A stretch of DNA of 64,000 bases from Nocardia mangyaensis (GTDB taxonomy: Bacteria; Actinomycetota; Actinomycetes; Mycobacteriales; Mycobacteriaceae): contig NZ_CP018082.1 of assembly GCF_001886715.1 (NCBI RefSeq), positions 2,604,001 through 2,668,000 of the forward strand. The letters are read 5' to 3'. Below the pieces are notes generated by a model, which did not search any database, was not told the DNA's origin, and saw only the letters and a list, made by a program, of their open reading frames with translations. Shown piece by piece: positions 12,531 to 20,363 of this stretch (within the stretch, counting starts at the first letter, position 1; each line of letters opens with the position of its first letter). Position numbers and translations under genes: made by a program.

Positions 12531-13553
12531 TCAGCGGGCGCGTTGGAGTTCGAGGGCGATGTCGATGAGTTGGTCTTCCTGGCCGCCGACGAGTTTGCGT
12601 TTGCCCGCCCGGACCAGCATTTCCGCGGCCGAGACGCCGTAGCGTTCGGCTTGGCGTTCGGCGTGTTTGAGGAAGCTGGAGTAGACCCCGGCGTAGCCCA
12701 TCATGAGAGCTTGGCGGTCCAGGAGACATTCGGTGGGCATGGCGGGGCGGACGACGTCTTCGGCGGCGTCGGCGATGGCGAAGAAATCGACACCCGTGGC
12801 GATGCCGAGTTTGTCGGCGACGCCGATGAACGCTTCGACGGGGGTGTTTCCGGCACCGGCGCCGAAGCGGCGTGCCGAACCATCGATCTGGGTGGCGCCC
12901 GCGCGAACCGCGTAGATCGAGTTCGCGACGGCCAGGCCGAGGTTTTCGTGGCCGTGGAACCCGACCTGGGCGTCAGTGCCGAGTTCGGTGACCAGGGCGG
13001 CGACGCGGTCGGCGACCTGGTCCAACACCAGCGCGCCGGCGGAGTCGACGATGTAGACGCATTGGCAGCCGGCATCGGCCATGATGCGGGCTTGTCGGGC
13101 CAGTGTTTCGGGGGGTTGGGTGTGCGACATCATGAGGAACCCGACGGTTTCCAGGCCGAGGTCGCGGGCGTAGCCGAAGTGCTGGACCGAGACGTCGGCT
13201 TCGGTGCAGTGGGTCGCGACCCGGCAGATGGACGCGCCGTTGTCCTGGGAGATCTTGATGTCTTCCTTCACAGCCACACCGGGGAGCATGAGGAAGGCGA
13301 TTTTGGCTTGTTTGGCTGTTTGGGCGGCGATGGTGATGAGTTCTTGTTCGGGGGTTTTGGAGAACCCGTAGTTGAACGAGGACCCGCCCAGGCCGTCGCC
13401 GTGGGTGACTTCGATGACCGGGACTCCGGCGCCGTCGAGGGCGGCGACGATGTCGCGGACTTCGGTGGTGGTGAATTGGTGGCGTTTGTGGTGGGAGCCG
13501 TCGCGTAGGGAGGTGTCGGTGACGCGGACGTCGAGATCTGCTGAGAAGACCAT
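12531..13553 (-). CDS. hsaF: 4-hydroxy-2-oxovalerate/-hexanoate aldolase HsaF
   Basis: This DmpG/BphI/HsaF-type pyruvate aldolase has 340 residues. In steroid ring degradation it cleaves 4-hydroxy-2-oxohexanoate to pyruvate and propanal, passing the aldehyde to its partner HsaG. The N-terminal TIM barrel begins with [15 protein letters not shown] (residues 13-27), whose Arg/Asp/His match the catalytic set. [13 protein letters not shown] near residue 200 supplies metal-binding His residues. The C-terminal DmpG communication domain (about 270-340) includes [21 protein letters not shown]. It follows hsaG by 13 bases in the same operon, as in all known aldolase/dehydrogenase pairs. Confidence 0.95.
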   Translation of the reverse strand: MVFSADLDVRVTDTSLRDGSHHKRHQFTTTEVRDIVAALDGAGVPVIEVTHGDGLGGSSFNYGFSKTPEQELITIAAQTAKQAKIAFLMLPGVAVKEDIKISQDNGASICRVATHCTEADVSVQHFGYARDLGLETVGFLMMSHTQPPETLARQARIMADAGCQCVYIVDSAGALVLDQVADRVAALVTELGTDAQVGFHGHENLGLAVANSIYAVRAGATQIDGSARRFGAGAGNTPVEAFIGVADKLGIATGVDFFAIADAAEDVVRPAMPTECLLDRQALMMGYAGVYSSFLKHAERQAERYGVSAAEMLVRAGKRKLVGGQEDQLIDIALELQRAR

Positions 13554-13566
13554 GATGGGAAGCTCC

Positions 13567-14475
13567 TTACACCCGAGCCGAGCGGATTTGACCGGCGATG
13601 ACCTCGCCGACCTTGGTCGCCGCGGCGGTCATGATGTCGAGGTTGCCCGCATACGGCGGTAGGAAGTCACCGGCGCCTTCGACCTCGACGAACACCGAGA
13701 CCTTGGCCAAACCACCGGAGACCACGGAGGGTTCGTCGAACTGGGGTTCGTTGAGCAACCGGTAGCCGGGAACATACTGTTGGATGTCGGCGACCATGCG
13801 GTGGATGGAGTCGGTGATCGCATCGTGGTCGGCGTCGTCGGGGATGGCGCAGAAGATGGTGTCGCGCATGATCATCGGTGGTTCGGCGGGGTTCAAGATG
13901 ATGATGGCCTTGCCGCGAGCGGCGCCGCCGATGGTTTCGACACCCTTGCTGGTGGTCTTGGTGAACTCGTCGATGTTGGCGCGGGTGCCTGGGCCGGCCG
14001 AGACCGAGGACACCGAGGCGACGATCTCGGCGTACGGGACCGGGACGACGCGGGAGACTGCGGCGACGATCGGGATGGTGGCTTGTCCACCGCAGGTGAT
14101 CATGTTGACGTTCGGGGCGTCGATCAGCGAGGCCAGGTTCACCGGTGGCACGACCGCGGGCCCGACCGCGGCGGGGGTGAGGTCGACGGCGCGGATGCCG
14201 AGTTCGGCGTAGCGGGGTGCGGCGGCGCGGTGGACGTAGGCCGAGGTCGCTTCGAACACCACGTCGGGTTTCTCGTCTTGGGCCAGTAGCCAGTCGACGC
14301 CGTCGGCGGAGGTTTCCAGCCCGAGTCCGCGGGCGCGTTCGAGTCCTTCGCTGTCGGGGTCGATGCCGATCATCCAGCGGGGGGTGATGGTGTCGGTGCG
14401 CAGGAGTTTGTAGAGCAGGTCGGTGCTGATGTTGCCGGATCCGACGATCGCGGCGGTGACGGTCCCGTTGGACAC
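13567..14475 (-). CDS. hsaG: Acylating acetaldehyde/propionaldehyde dehydrogenase HsaG
   Basis: This CoA-acylating aldehyde dehydrogenase (DmpF/BphJ/HsaG) oxidises propanal or acetaldehyde to the acyl-CoA within the complex with HsaF. The NAD-binding motif [17 protein letters not shown] is near residue 8. The nucleophilic Cys is in [14 protein letters not shown] near residue 127, and [16 protein letters not shown] follows. GTG at 14475 is chosen because AGGAGG lies just upstream and residues before it look non-coding. The predicted length of 302 residues is normal. It is 13 bases upstream of hsaF. Confidence 0.95.
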   Translation of the reverse strand: MSNGTVTAAIVGSGNISTDLLYKLLRTDTITPRWMIGIDPDSEGLERARGLGLETSADGVDWLLAQDEKPDVVFEATSAYVHRAAAPRYAELGIRAVDLTPAAVGPAVVPPVNLASLIDAPNVNMITCGGQATIPIVAAVSRVVPVPYAEIVASVSSVSAGPGTRANIDEFTKTTSKGVETIGGAARGKAIIILNPAEPPMIMRDTIFCAIPDDADHDAITDSIHRMVADIQQYVPGYRLLNEPQFDEPSVVSGGLAKVSVFVEVEGAGDFLPPYAGNLDIMTAAATKVGEVIAGQIRSARV

Positions 14476-14609
14476 GGTTGGCCTCCTGGTTGGTGGGGAT
14501 GGGTCGAGTCGGCAGTGTCGCGGAGTGCCCGAGCCGAACCCGGGGATCACGGGAGACTTCGTTGTCACCGATGAAGCTGTGCAAAATGGGCGTGCGCGTC
14601 CTCCACGTC

Positions 14610-14689
14610 ACCGATTCCGGTGCGGGTGGAGTGGTCCGGGGTCGCGACGGGGGTCGTTTCACTGCGCGAAACTCACTGCCGGAATCGGT
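14610..14689. promoter_or_regulatory. Inverted repeats in the hsaE-hsaG gap
   Basis: An 11-bp perfect inverted repeat, ACCGATTCCGG (14610-14620) and 14679-14689, frames a shorter palindrome: GTTTC (14656-14660) and GAAAC (14668-14672). The 214-base gap is unusually long inside this operon, so it may hold an attenuator, a processing stem or a secondary promoter for hsaG-hsaF. The right arm ends at the hsaE stop codon. Confidence 0.4.
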
Positions 14690-15475
14690 TCAGGCGAAGC
14701 TCAGCCGGACGGATCCGAGTCCGGAGAACTCGGCATGGAAAACGTCCCCGGGACGGGCATCGATGGCGCGAGTACACGAACCGGGCAGCACGATGTCCCC
14801 GGCTTTCAACCGGACTCCGAAGGAGGCGACCTTGCGCGCCAGCCAGGCCACCGCGATCACCGGGTCGCCGAGGACGGCGTCACTGCACCCGTCGGCCACG
14901 ACCTCACCGTTGCGGGTGAGCACCGCGTCGATGGCGGTGATGTCGATGTCGGTGGGCGCGACGCGTGCGCGACCGAGGACATACCCGGCCGAGGACGCAT
15001 TGTCGGAAATGGTGTCGCACAACCCGATCTGCCAGTCGGTGATCCGGGAATCGATCAACTCGATCGATGGCGCGTAGGCCACCGTCGCGGCCAGCACATC
15101 GGCCTCGGTGCAGTCCTCACCGGGCAGATCGGCGCCGAGGACGAAACCGACCTCGACCTCCACCCGCGGCAGCAGGAAACGAGAGGTCTCGACCGGAACG
15201 TCCTCGAAGACCGCCATGTCCGCGAGCAGGTGCCCGTAGTCGGGTTCGTCGACACCCATCATCTGCTGCATCGCCTTCGACGACAGCCCGACCTTGTGCC
15301 CGACGACCTCGGCCCCGGAACGCACCCGGCGCTGGATGTTGAGCAGCTGGATCTCGTAGGCATCGACGACATCGATGTCGGGATACCGGTCGACGAGCGG
15401 GCCCACAGCCACCCGATCCTGCTCGGCCCGCGCCAGTTCGTCGGCGAGTGCGGTGCGCACGGTGGGGGTCAGCAT
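14690..15475 (-). CDS. hsaE: 2-hydroxypenta-2,4-dienoate hydratase HsaE
   Basis: This 261-residue member of the 2-keto-4-pentenoate hydratase/FAH-like family hydrates 2-hydroxyhexa-2,4-dienoate to 4-hydroxy-2-oxohexanoate. That makes it the step before HsaF. Family features are GHKVGLSSKAMQQMMG (about residues 53-68), the metal-binding region VEVEVGFVLGADLPG (about 98-112) and LKAGDIVLPGSCT (about 220-232). ATG at 15475 has GGAG seven bases upstream. It is the first gene of hsaE-hsaG-hsaF; its promoter region carries the shared operator at 15547-15561. Confidence 0.93.
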   Translation of the reverse strand: MLTPTVRTALADELARAEQDRVAVGPLVDRYPDIDVVDAYEIQLLNIQRRVRSGAEVVGHKVGLSSKAMQQMMGVDEPDYGHLLADMAVFEDVPVETSRFLLPRVEVEVGFVLGADLPGEDCTEADVLAATVAYAPSIELIDSRITDWQIGLCDTISDNASSAGYVLGRARVAPTDIDITAIDAVLTRNGEVVADGCSDAVLGDPVIAVAWLARKVASFGVRLKAGDIVLPGSCTRAIDARPGDVFHAEFSGLGSVRLSFA

Positions 15476-15546
15476 GTCGGCTCCATTCTTGTGCTGGCGA
15501 TGACGATCCCATCGTGGTGCGCCGGGGCCGCGTCCGTTCGGCGCCT

Positions 15547-15561
15547 TCCCGCTGGATGGAA
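15547..15561 (+). promoter_or_regulatory. Island operator, site 1 (hsaE promoter)
   Basis: TCCCGCTGGATGGAA fits the island consensus TCCCGCTGRYCGGGA in its left half and core. Its centre (15554) lies 38 bases before a minus-strand hexamer CACGAT (15516-15511), which precedes hsaE by about 35 bases. Confidence 0.6.
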
Positions 15562-15576
15562 GCAAATCCGCACACA

Positions 15577-16617
15577 TCAGAAGCGGATGCGGATCGTGTC
15601 GGTGCGCGGGCGGGCCTGGCAGGCGAGGGTGTACCCGGCGTCGATGTCCTCTTGGTCGAGCACACCGGTGTTGTCCATGCCGACCTCGCCGTCGACGACT
15701 GTGCAGGCGCACGAACCGCATTCGCCCTCCCGGCACGAGTACGGCACATCGATGCCGTCGGCCAGCAGCACGTCGACCAGCGTCCGGGAGCGCGGCCAGG
15801 CCAGGGCGTGTACTTCGCCGTCGAGCTCCACCTCCACGCGGGCCGCGTCGGCCGACTCCGCCGCCGCGATCGGTTCGGGCGCGGCGAACGGATCGCCCGA
15901 CAGGGAGGTGAACACCTCGGTGGTCACCCGGTCGCGTGGCCAGCCCGCCCCCGCCAACGCGGTTGTCACCGCAGTCATGAACGGGCCGGGCCCGCAGACG
16001 AACGACTCGTATTCCCGGTAGGAAGCGGCGAATTCGGCCAGGCGCGCACCGGTCGGCAAGCCCTGCAGCGACTCCAGCCAGTGGGTGACGGTGAGCCGGT
16101 CGGGATAGCGGTCGGCCAACTCGCGCAGTTCATCGGCGAAGATCACCGACTCCTGATCGCGATTGGCGTAATACAGGACCACCCGGCCCTCGGCCCGCAC
16201 CAGCGCCGAGCGCAGGATCGACATCACCGGCGTGATCCCGCTGCCCGCCGCCCACAGCAGCAGATCGGTGTCGAGGGACGCGGGAGTGAAGGTGCCCAGC
16301 GGTGGCAGCACGTCCACGGTGTCGCCGACAGCGATGTTGTCGCACAACCAATTCGAGCCGTAGCCGCCCACAGTGCGCTTCACCGTCACCTTCGGTGGTT
16401 CGCCGGTGTCGGGCGAACTGGCCAGCGAATAGCAGCGGGCCACCGCGCCCGTCGGTCCGCCGGGAATCCGCAAGGTCAGGAACTGGCCGGGCCGGTAGGC
16501 GAAGCGGTCGTCGTCGGGCAGGTCGAACACCAGCGAGCGCGCGTCCGCCGTCTCCTCGATCACCGCCGACACCCGCAGCGTCACCACTCGCGGCCGATCA
16601 CCCTTCGTCTTCGTCAC
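15577..16617 (-). CDS. kshB: 3-ketosteroid 9alpha-hydroxylase reductase KshB
   Basis: This single-polypeptide ferredoxin reductase (346 residues) passes electrons from NAD(P)H through FAD and a 2Fe-2S cluster to KshA. The N-terminal FAD domain has RCYSLASSP near residue 83. The NAD domain has WAAGSGITPVMSILRSAL near 127. The C-terminal plant-type ferredoxin domain has the C-x4-C-x2-C motif in CREGECGSC near 301 and the last ligand in LACQAR near 334. GTG at 16617 is preceded by GGAGGA. KshB-type proteins are hard to separate from phenylacetate or other reductases by sequence alone; the neighbourhood argues for KshB. Confidence 0.87.
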   Translation of the reverse strand: MTKTKGDRPRVVTLRVSAVIEETADARSLVFDLPDDDRFAYRPGQFLTLRIPGGPTGAVARCYSLASSPDTGEPPKVTVKRTVGGYGSNWLCDNIAVGDTVDVLPPLGTFTPASLDTDLLLWAAGSGITPVMSILRSALVRAEGRVVLYYANRDQESVIFADELRELADRYPDRLTVTHWLESLQGLPTGARLAEFAASYREYESFVCGPGPFMTAVTTALAGAGWPRDRVTTEVFTSLSGDPFAAPEPIAAAESADAARVEVELDGEVHALAWPRSRTLVDVLLADGIDVPYSCREGECGSCACTVVDGEVGMDNTGVLDQEDIDAGYTLACQARPRTDTIRIRF

Positions 16618-16722
16618 TGCCGTCCTCCGATCACGCCTCCGGTGCGAAACGTGGGTAACGGTGGCAGCGCGGCCACGCGGTGGCGCCGATCGATCCCGAT
16701 GGCCGGGAGGCCGCCGCGCACT

Positions 16723-16737
16723 GCCCGCTGACCGGGA
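16723..16737 (+). promoter_or_regulatory. Island operator, site 2 (SDR / kshB divergent promoter)
   Basis: GCCCGCTGACCGGGA matches the island consensus at all but the first base. Its centre (16730) is 39 bases before the -10 hexamer TAGCCT (16769-16774) of the leaderless SDR gene at 16782. The kshB start lies on the other side, 106 bases away. Confidence 0.7.
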
Positions 16738-16781
16738 CGACCAGGGCGGATGCGGCAGGTGCCGACCCTAGCCTCGGGCCG

Positions 16782-17579
16782 ATGAAACGTATGCAGAACA
16801 GCGTCGCGCTGGTCACCGGCGCGGCCGGCGGCATGGGCCGGGCCCACTGTCGCCGGCTGGCCGAGGAAGGCGCCGACATCATCGCACTCGACATCGCCAC
16901 CGCCAGCGACGAACTCGCGGCCACCGCCGCGGCGGTCGAGGCGGCGGGCACCCGGTGCGTCACCGGCATCGCCGATGTGCGCGACCAGGATTCGCTGGAC
17001 GCCGCCGTCGCCGCGGGCATGCGCGCGTTCGGCCGCCTCGACGTGATCGTGGCCAACGCGGGCATCTACACCGACCTCGGCCCCTCCTGGGAGATGGCAG
17101 ACCAGGCCTGGCAGCGCACCGTCGACATCAACCTGACCGGTGTCTGGCACACCGTGCGCGCCGGGGCGCCCGCCCTGGTCGACGGCGGATCGATCGTGAT
17201 CGTGAGCTCCACCAACGGCCTGACCGGTGCGGCCACCGCCGCGCACTACTCGGCGAGCAAGCACGCCGTGGTCGGCCTGGCCCGCACCCTGGCCAACGAG
17301 CTGGGGGAACGCGGGATCCGGGTGAACACCGTGCACCCCGGTTCGGTGGCAACGCCGATGATCCTCAACGACGCCGTCTACGCCAAACTCCGCCCCGACC
17401 TGCCGAACCCGACGCGTGACGACGCCGCCGAGGCACTGCAACGCCGCACTCTGCTCCCGGTGCCGTGGGTGGAACCGGTCGACGTGAGCAATGCCGTGCT
17501 CTTCCTCGCATCCGACGAGTCCCGTTTCGTGACGGGAACCCAGCTCGTGGTGGATGCCGGACTGATTCAGAAGGTGTGA
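16782..17579 (+). CDS. Short-chain dehydrogenase/reductase (SDR)
   Basis: This classical NAD(P)-dependent SDR has 265 residues. TGAAGGMGRAH (about 12-22) is the cofactor motif, VANAGIY follows near 90, and the active site has Ser in VIVSSTNG with YSASK near 153-157. It lacks the insert after the second strand seen in the next SDR, so it is a plain SDR and not of the mycofactocin type. The ATG at 16782 is leaderless behind TAGCCT. It forms a tight pair with the next gene (1 base apart). In a steroid island it may be a hydroxysteroid dehydrogenase, but the substrate is inferred. Confidence 0.88.
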   Translation: MKRMQNSVALVTGAAGGMGRAHCRRLAEEGADIIALDIATASDELAATAAAVEAAGTRCVTGIADVRDQDSLDAAVAAGMRAFGRLDVIVANAGIYTDLGPSWEMADQAWQRTVDINLTGVWHTVRAGAPALVDGGSIVIVSSTNGLTGAATAAHYSASKHAVVGLARTLANELGERGIRVNTVHPGSVATPMILNDAVYAKLRPDLPNPTRDDAAEALQRRTLLPVPWVEPVDVSNAVLFLASDESRFVTGTQLVVDAGLIQKV

Positions 17580-17580
17580 C

Positions 17581-18408
17581 ATGGGACGTGTTTCCGGCAA
17601 AGTAGCGCTGATCACCGGCGCCGCCCGCGGCATCGGCCGCGCCCAGGCGATCCGCTTGGCGCAGGAGGGCGCCGACATCATCGCCGTCGACCTCTGCGGC
17701 CCGGTCGACACCGTGGTGACCCCGCCGGCGAGCCGCGAGGACCTCGACGAGACCGTCCGCGCGGTCGAGGCGACCGGCGCGCGGATCGTCGCCGACATCG
17801 TGGACGTGCGCGACGGCACCGTCCTCCGTGCCGCGGTCGACGCGGGCGTCAAGGAACTCGGCGGTCTCGACATCGTCTGCGCCACCGCGGGAATCACCTC
17901 GAGCGCGGGCGCACTGGACCTGACCGAGCAGCAGTGGCAGACGATGATCGACATCAACCTCACCGGCGTCTGGCAGACCTGCAAGGCCGCCACGCCGCAC
18001 CTGATCGAGCGTGGGAGCGGGTCGATGATCCTGACCAGCTCGATCGCGGGCCTGCGCGGCCTCGTCGGCGTCGCCCACTACACCGCCGCCAAACACGGTG
18101 TGGTCGGCCTGATGCGCTCCCTGGCCCAAGAACTCGCCCCGCACCACATCCGGGTGAACTCGGTCCACCCCACCAATGTCGACACCCTGATGATCCAGAA
18201 CGACATGGTGCGCCAGAAGTTCCGCCCCGACCTGGAGAAGCCGACCCGTGCGGAATTCGCCGAGGCGGCCGTGACGATGAACATGCTCCCCATCCCGTGG
18301 GTCGAACCGGTCGACATCGCCAACGCCGCCCTGTTCCTGGCCTCGGACGAGGCCCGCTACATCACCGCGGTGACCTTGCCGGTCGACGCGGGCAGCACCC
18401 AGCGCTGA
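17581..18408 (+). CDS. SDR oxidoreductase, mycofactocin-coupled type
   Basis: The 275-residue SDR has TGAARGIGRAQAIRLAQEGADIIAVDLC (about residues 12-39) and then an 18-20 residue insert before ATGARIVADIVDVRD. That insert is the hallmark of mycofactocin-associated SDRs, which hold NAD(H) tightly and use mycofactocin as external electron acceptor. The catalytic residues are Ser in LTSSIAG and YTAAK near 163-167. The start is ATG at 17581, 1 base after the previous stop. It is likely co-transcribed and acts on an alcohol or ketone of the island's substrate; the exact position oxidised is unknown. Confidence 0.85.
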   Translation: MGRVSGKVALITGAARGIGRAQAIRLAQEGADIIAVDLCGPVDTVVTPPASREDLDETVRAVEATGARIVADIVDVRDGTVLRAAVDAGVKELGGLDIVCATAGITSSAGALDLTEQQWQTMIDINLTGVWQTCKAATPHLIERGSGSMILTSSIAGLRGLVGVAHYTAAKHGVVGLMRSLAQELAPHHIRVNSVHPTNVDTLMIQNDMVRQKFRPDLEKPTRAEFAEAAVTMNMLPIPWVEPVDIANAALFLASDEARYITAVTLPVDAGSTQR

Positions 18409-18415
18409 ACCAGGC

Positions 18416-18449
18416 GCTGCGGGGCGCCCGCGCCTGCGGCCCCCGCAGC
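18416..18449 (+). terminator. Hairpin after the SDR pair
   Basis: GCTGCGGGG (18416-18424) pairs perfectly with 18441-18449 around a GC-rich 16-base loop. It begins 8 bases after the stop of the second SDR. There is no T-run, as is common for actinobacterial terminators, so the call is moderate. Confidence 0.45.
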
Positions 18450-18451
18450 AG

Positions 18452-19080
18452 CCTGCGCACGGGTCCGACGCATTCGGTCCATCGGCCAATGCCGCGATCC
18501 CCGAACCCGCGGTACTGAAAGCGGGCCTGGCACACCTGTGGTTCGTGGCAATCCACCCATTCGACGATGGCAACGGCAGAATCGCCCGCGCCCTCGGCGA
18601 TCTGGCCCTGGCCCGATCCGAGCACAGCCACCGCCGCTTCTACAGCCTGTCCGCTCAGATCCAGCGCGACCTCGAGAACTACTACGCCATCCTCGGGCGC
18701 ACCCAACGAGGCAACCTCGATGTCACCGACTGGCTGCTCTGGTTCCTCGACGCGCTACACCAGTCGATCATCAACGCCGACACCGCCATCGACGCGGCAC
18801 TAGCAAAAGCGAGCTTCTGGCGGACCTGGCACGCGACAGCGATGAACCCCGCCAGATCGACATGCTCAGCCGGCTCCTGGACGGCTTCGACGGAAAACTG
18901 ACCAGCCGCGAATGGGCGATCATCACCAAAACCTCTCAGGCCTCCGCCCTCCGCGACATCAACGAACTCATCGACCTCGGCGCACTACGACGCTCCGATT
19001 CGAGCGGGCGAAGTACGTCATACGAACTGATCGCAACCAGCGGGAATTCCGTGCCAGAGCGCGACATCACCCAGCGCTGA
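18452..19080 (+). pseudogene. Fic-domain protein remnant, 5'-truncated and frameshifted
   Basis: The reading frame carries the Fic active-site motif HPFDDGNGRIAR (18551-18586), preceded by a normal AGLAHLWFVAI helix and followed by the conserved YSLSAQIQRDLENYY helix. The N-terminal half (substrate flap and usual first 180-200 residues) is missing. Near 18845-18855 the frame shifts by one base: the first frame ends in FWRTWHATAMN and the continuation PRQIDMLSRLLDGFDGKLTSREW, with a C-terminal winged-helix-like end, lies in the other frame up to 19080. Intact Fic proteins transfer AMP to target proteins. This copy cannot encode one. Confidence 0.85.
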
Positions 19081-19107
19081 TCCACTGCGGTGCCGCCGGA
19101 ACGACAA

Positions 19108-19140
19108 TGCGCGGGCCACCGGATCACGACGGCCCGCGCA
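19108..19140 (-). terminator. Terminator of the KSI-kstD-hsaD operon
   Basis: TGCGCGGGCC (19108-19117) pairs perfectly with 19131-19140. On the minus strand the stem is followed by TTGTCGTTCC. It lies 18 bases beyond the hsaD stop and fits an intrinsic terminator with an imperfect T-tract. Confidence 0.65.
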
Positions 19141-19158
19141 GCACGGATACGGGGAGGT

Positions 19159-20031
19159 TCATACCCCTCGCGCGGGGTCCTCGCGGGTGAGGAAAGCCAG
19201 GACGGCCGATTCGAATTCGGCCTTGCGTTCGATCATCGCCCAGTGTCCGCAGTTCGGGAACACGTGCAGTTCGGCGCGGGGGATGGTGCGCATCGGGATG
19301 AGGGCCATGTCCAGCGGGCTCACCCGGTCGTCGCGGCCCCAGGTGATCAGGGTGGGGGCCTTGACTTTGTGCAGCATCGCCCAGGGTGGGGGTGCGTCGG
19401 AGGCTTCCATGGCTCGGACCATCGCACCGAACGCGGCCTTGCTGTACATCCGGCGGGCGGAATCGAGGGTGGCCGGGTCGGTGGCCTGGGTCCAGCGTTC
19501 CTCGATGAGCTCCTCGGTGACCATGGCCGGGTCGAACACCATCGAATGCAGCCACTGGATCAGCCGCTCGCGGGTGGGTTCCTCGGTGAACTCCTGCAGC
19601 AGCTTGATGCCCTCACCAGGGCCGGGGCTGAAGATGTTGCGGCCGATACCGCCGATGGTCACCAGCTTGCCGACCCGATCCGGCTGCGCGATCGCGTAAT
19701 TGAGCGCGACCCCGCCGCCCATCGAGTTGCCGATGATGTCGACGCGTTCCAGATCCAGCGCGTCGACGAAGCGACCGACCGCGTCCAGGGCGGTGACCAT
19801 CGGGTGACCGCCGAAGTCCTCGCTCACACCGAAACCGGGGAACTCCAGGATCAGGCAGCGGAACCGGTCGGCGAAGGTCGCGAGATTGCCGCGGAAGTTG
19901 CGCCAGCCGGTGACACCAGGCCCGGACCCGTGCAGGAGCAGCAGCGGCGGACCGTCGCCCGCTTCGTGGTAGCGCAGAACGCCTGCGTCCGTGCGGATCT
20001 CGCGCAGGGTGTGGTCGTAGTCGAGGTCCAT
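19159..20031 (-). CDS. hsaD: Meta-cleavage product hydrolase HsaD
   Basis: This 290-residue alpha/beta hydrolase is of the BphD/HsaD type. It cleaves the C-C bond of the ring-A meta-cleavage product (4,9-DSHA) to give a dienoate for HsaE and a bicyclic acid. The oxyanion region is LLLHGSGPGVTGW (31-43). The expected triad is Ser103 in GNSMGG, Asp235 in WGRDDRVSP and His263 in NCGHWAM. The ATG at 20031 overlaps the stop of a 12-codon upstream frame (TGATG), which itself has a strong ribosome site. It is the last gene of the KSI-kstD-CxxC-hsaD operon; a terminator follows. Confidence 0.93.
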   Translation of the reverse strand: MDLDYDHTLREIRTDAGVLRYHEAGDGPPLLLLHGSGPGVTGWRNFRGNLATFADRFRCLILEFPGFGVSEDFGGHPMVTALDAVGRFVDALDLERVDIIGNSMGGGVALNYAIAQPDRVGKLVTIGGIGRNIFSPGPGEGIKLLQEFTEEPTRERLIQWLHSMVFDPAMVTEELIEERWTQATDPATLDSARRMYSKAAFGAMVRAMEASDAPPPWAMLHKVKAPTLITWGRDDRVSPLDMALIPMRTIPRAELHVFPNCGHWAMIERKAEFESAVLAFLTREDPARGV

Positions 20032-20069
20032 CAGGGCGCCACCACGCCCAGGTCGTCGCGTTCGTTCAT
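20031..20069 (-). CDS. 12-codon leader ORF coupled to hsaD
   Basis: ATG at 20069 is preceded by AAGGAGAA at good spacing and reads 12 codons (MNERDDLGVVAP) to a TGA that overlaps the hsaD ATG by one base. hsaD itself has no ribosome site at proper distance, so it probably depends on translational coupling to this mini-frame. Alternatively, a single-base change split an N-terminal extension from hsaD. Confidence 0.5.
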   Translation of the reverse strand: MNERDDLGVVAP

Positions 20070-20091
20070 GAGTTCTCCTTGTTTCGATGCT

Positions 20092-20349
20092 TCAGCCGAG
20101 CCGGCCGGGGACCGGCTCGTGGCGCAGCTGATCGGTCGCCAATTCGCCTTCCAGCACGGCCTTTTCGATGGAATCGCGCAGTGCCGGACAGGTGGGGATC
20201 CAGCTGCTGTGCTCGCCGAGCGCGGCCCGGCGGGCGAACTCCGGGCACGCGGACTCGGCGTCGTCGAGCCACTGCACGCTGGTGTGGCTCGGACTGAACT
20301 TCTCGGCGAGAACCTTGTTCCCGCAGGTACCGCACTGGATCGGCTGCAT
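20092..20349 (-). CDS. Small CxxC protein between kstD and hsaD
   Basis: This 85-residue protein begins MQPIQCGTCGNKVLAEKFS, with one CxxC pair at residues 6-9, and has a further Cys near 35 and 54. It therefore looks like half of a zinc ribbon or a small metal/redox protein. ATG at 20349 is preferred over the in-frame GTG at 20361 because GAGGA then serves as ribosome site. It starts 14 bases after the KstD stop, so it is co-translated with it. I do not know its function. Its position suggests a helper or electron carrier for the flavin dehydrogenase, but that is inference. Confidence 0.75.
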   Translation of the reverse strand: MQPIQCGTCGNKVLAEKFSPSHTSVQWLDDAESACPEFARRAALGEHSSWIPTCPALRDSIEKAVLEGELATDQLRHEPVPGRLG

Positions 20350-20363
20350 GGTCGTCCTCACTC

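Noticed and set aside
15577..16617. Naming the reductase a phenylacetate or vanillate reductase
   Set aside because: Domain order fits several reductases, but a KshA oxygenase and full Hsa set in the same regulon make KshB the better choice.
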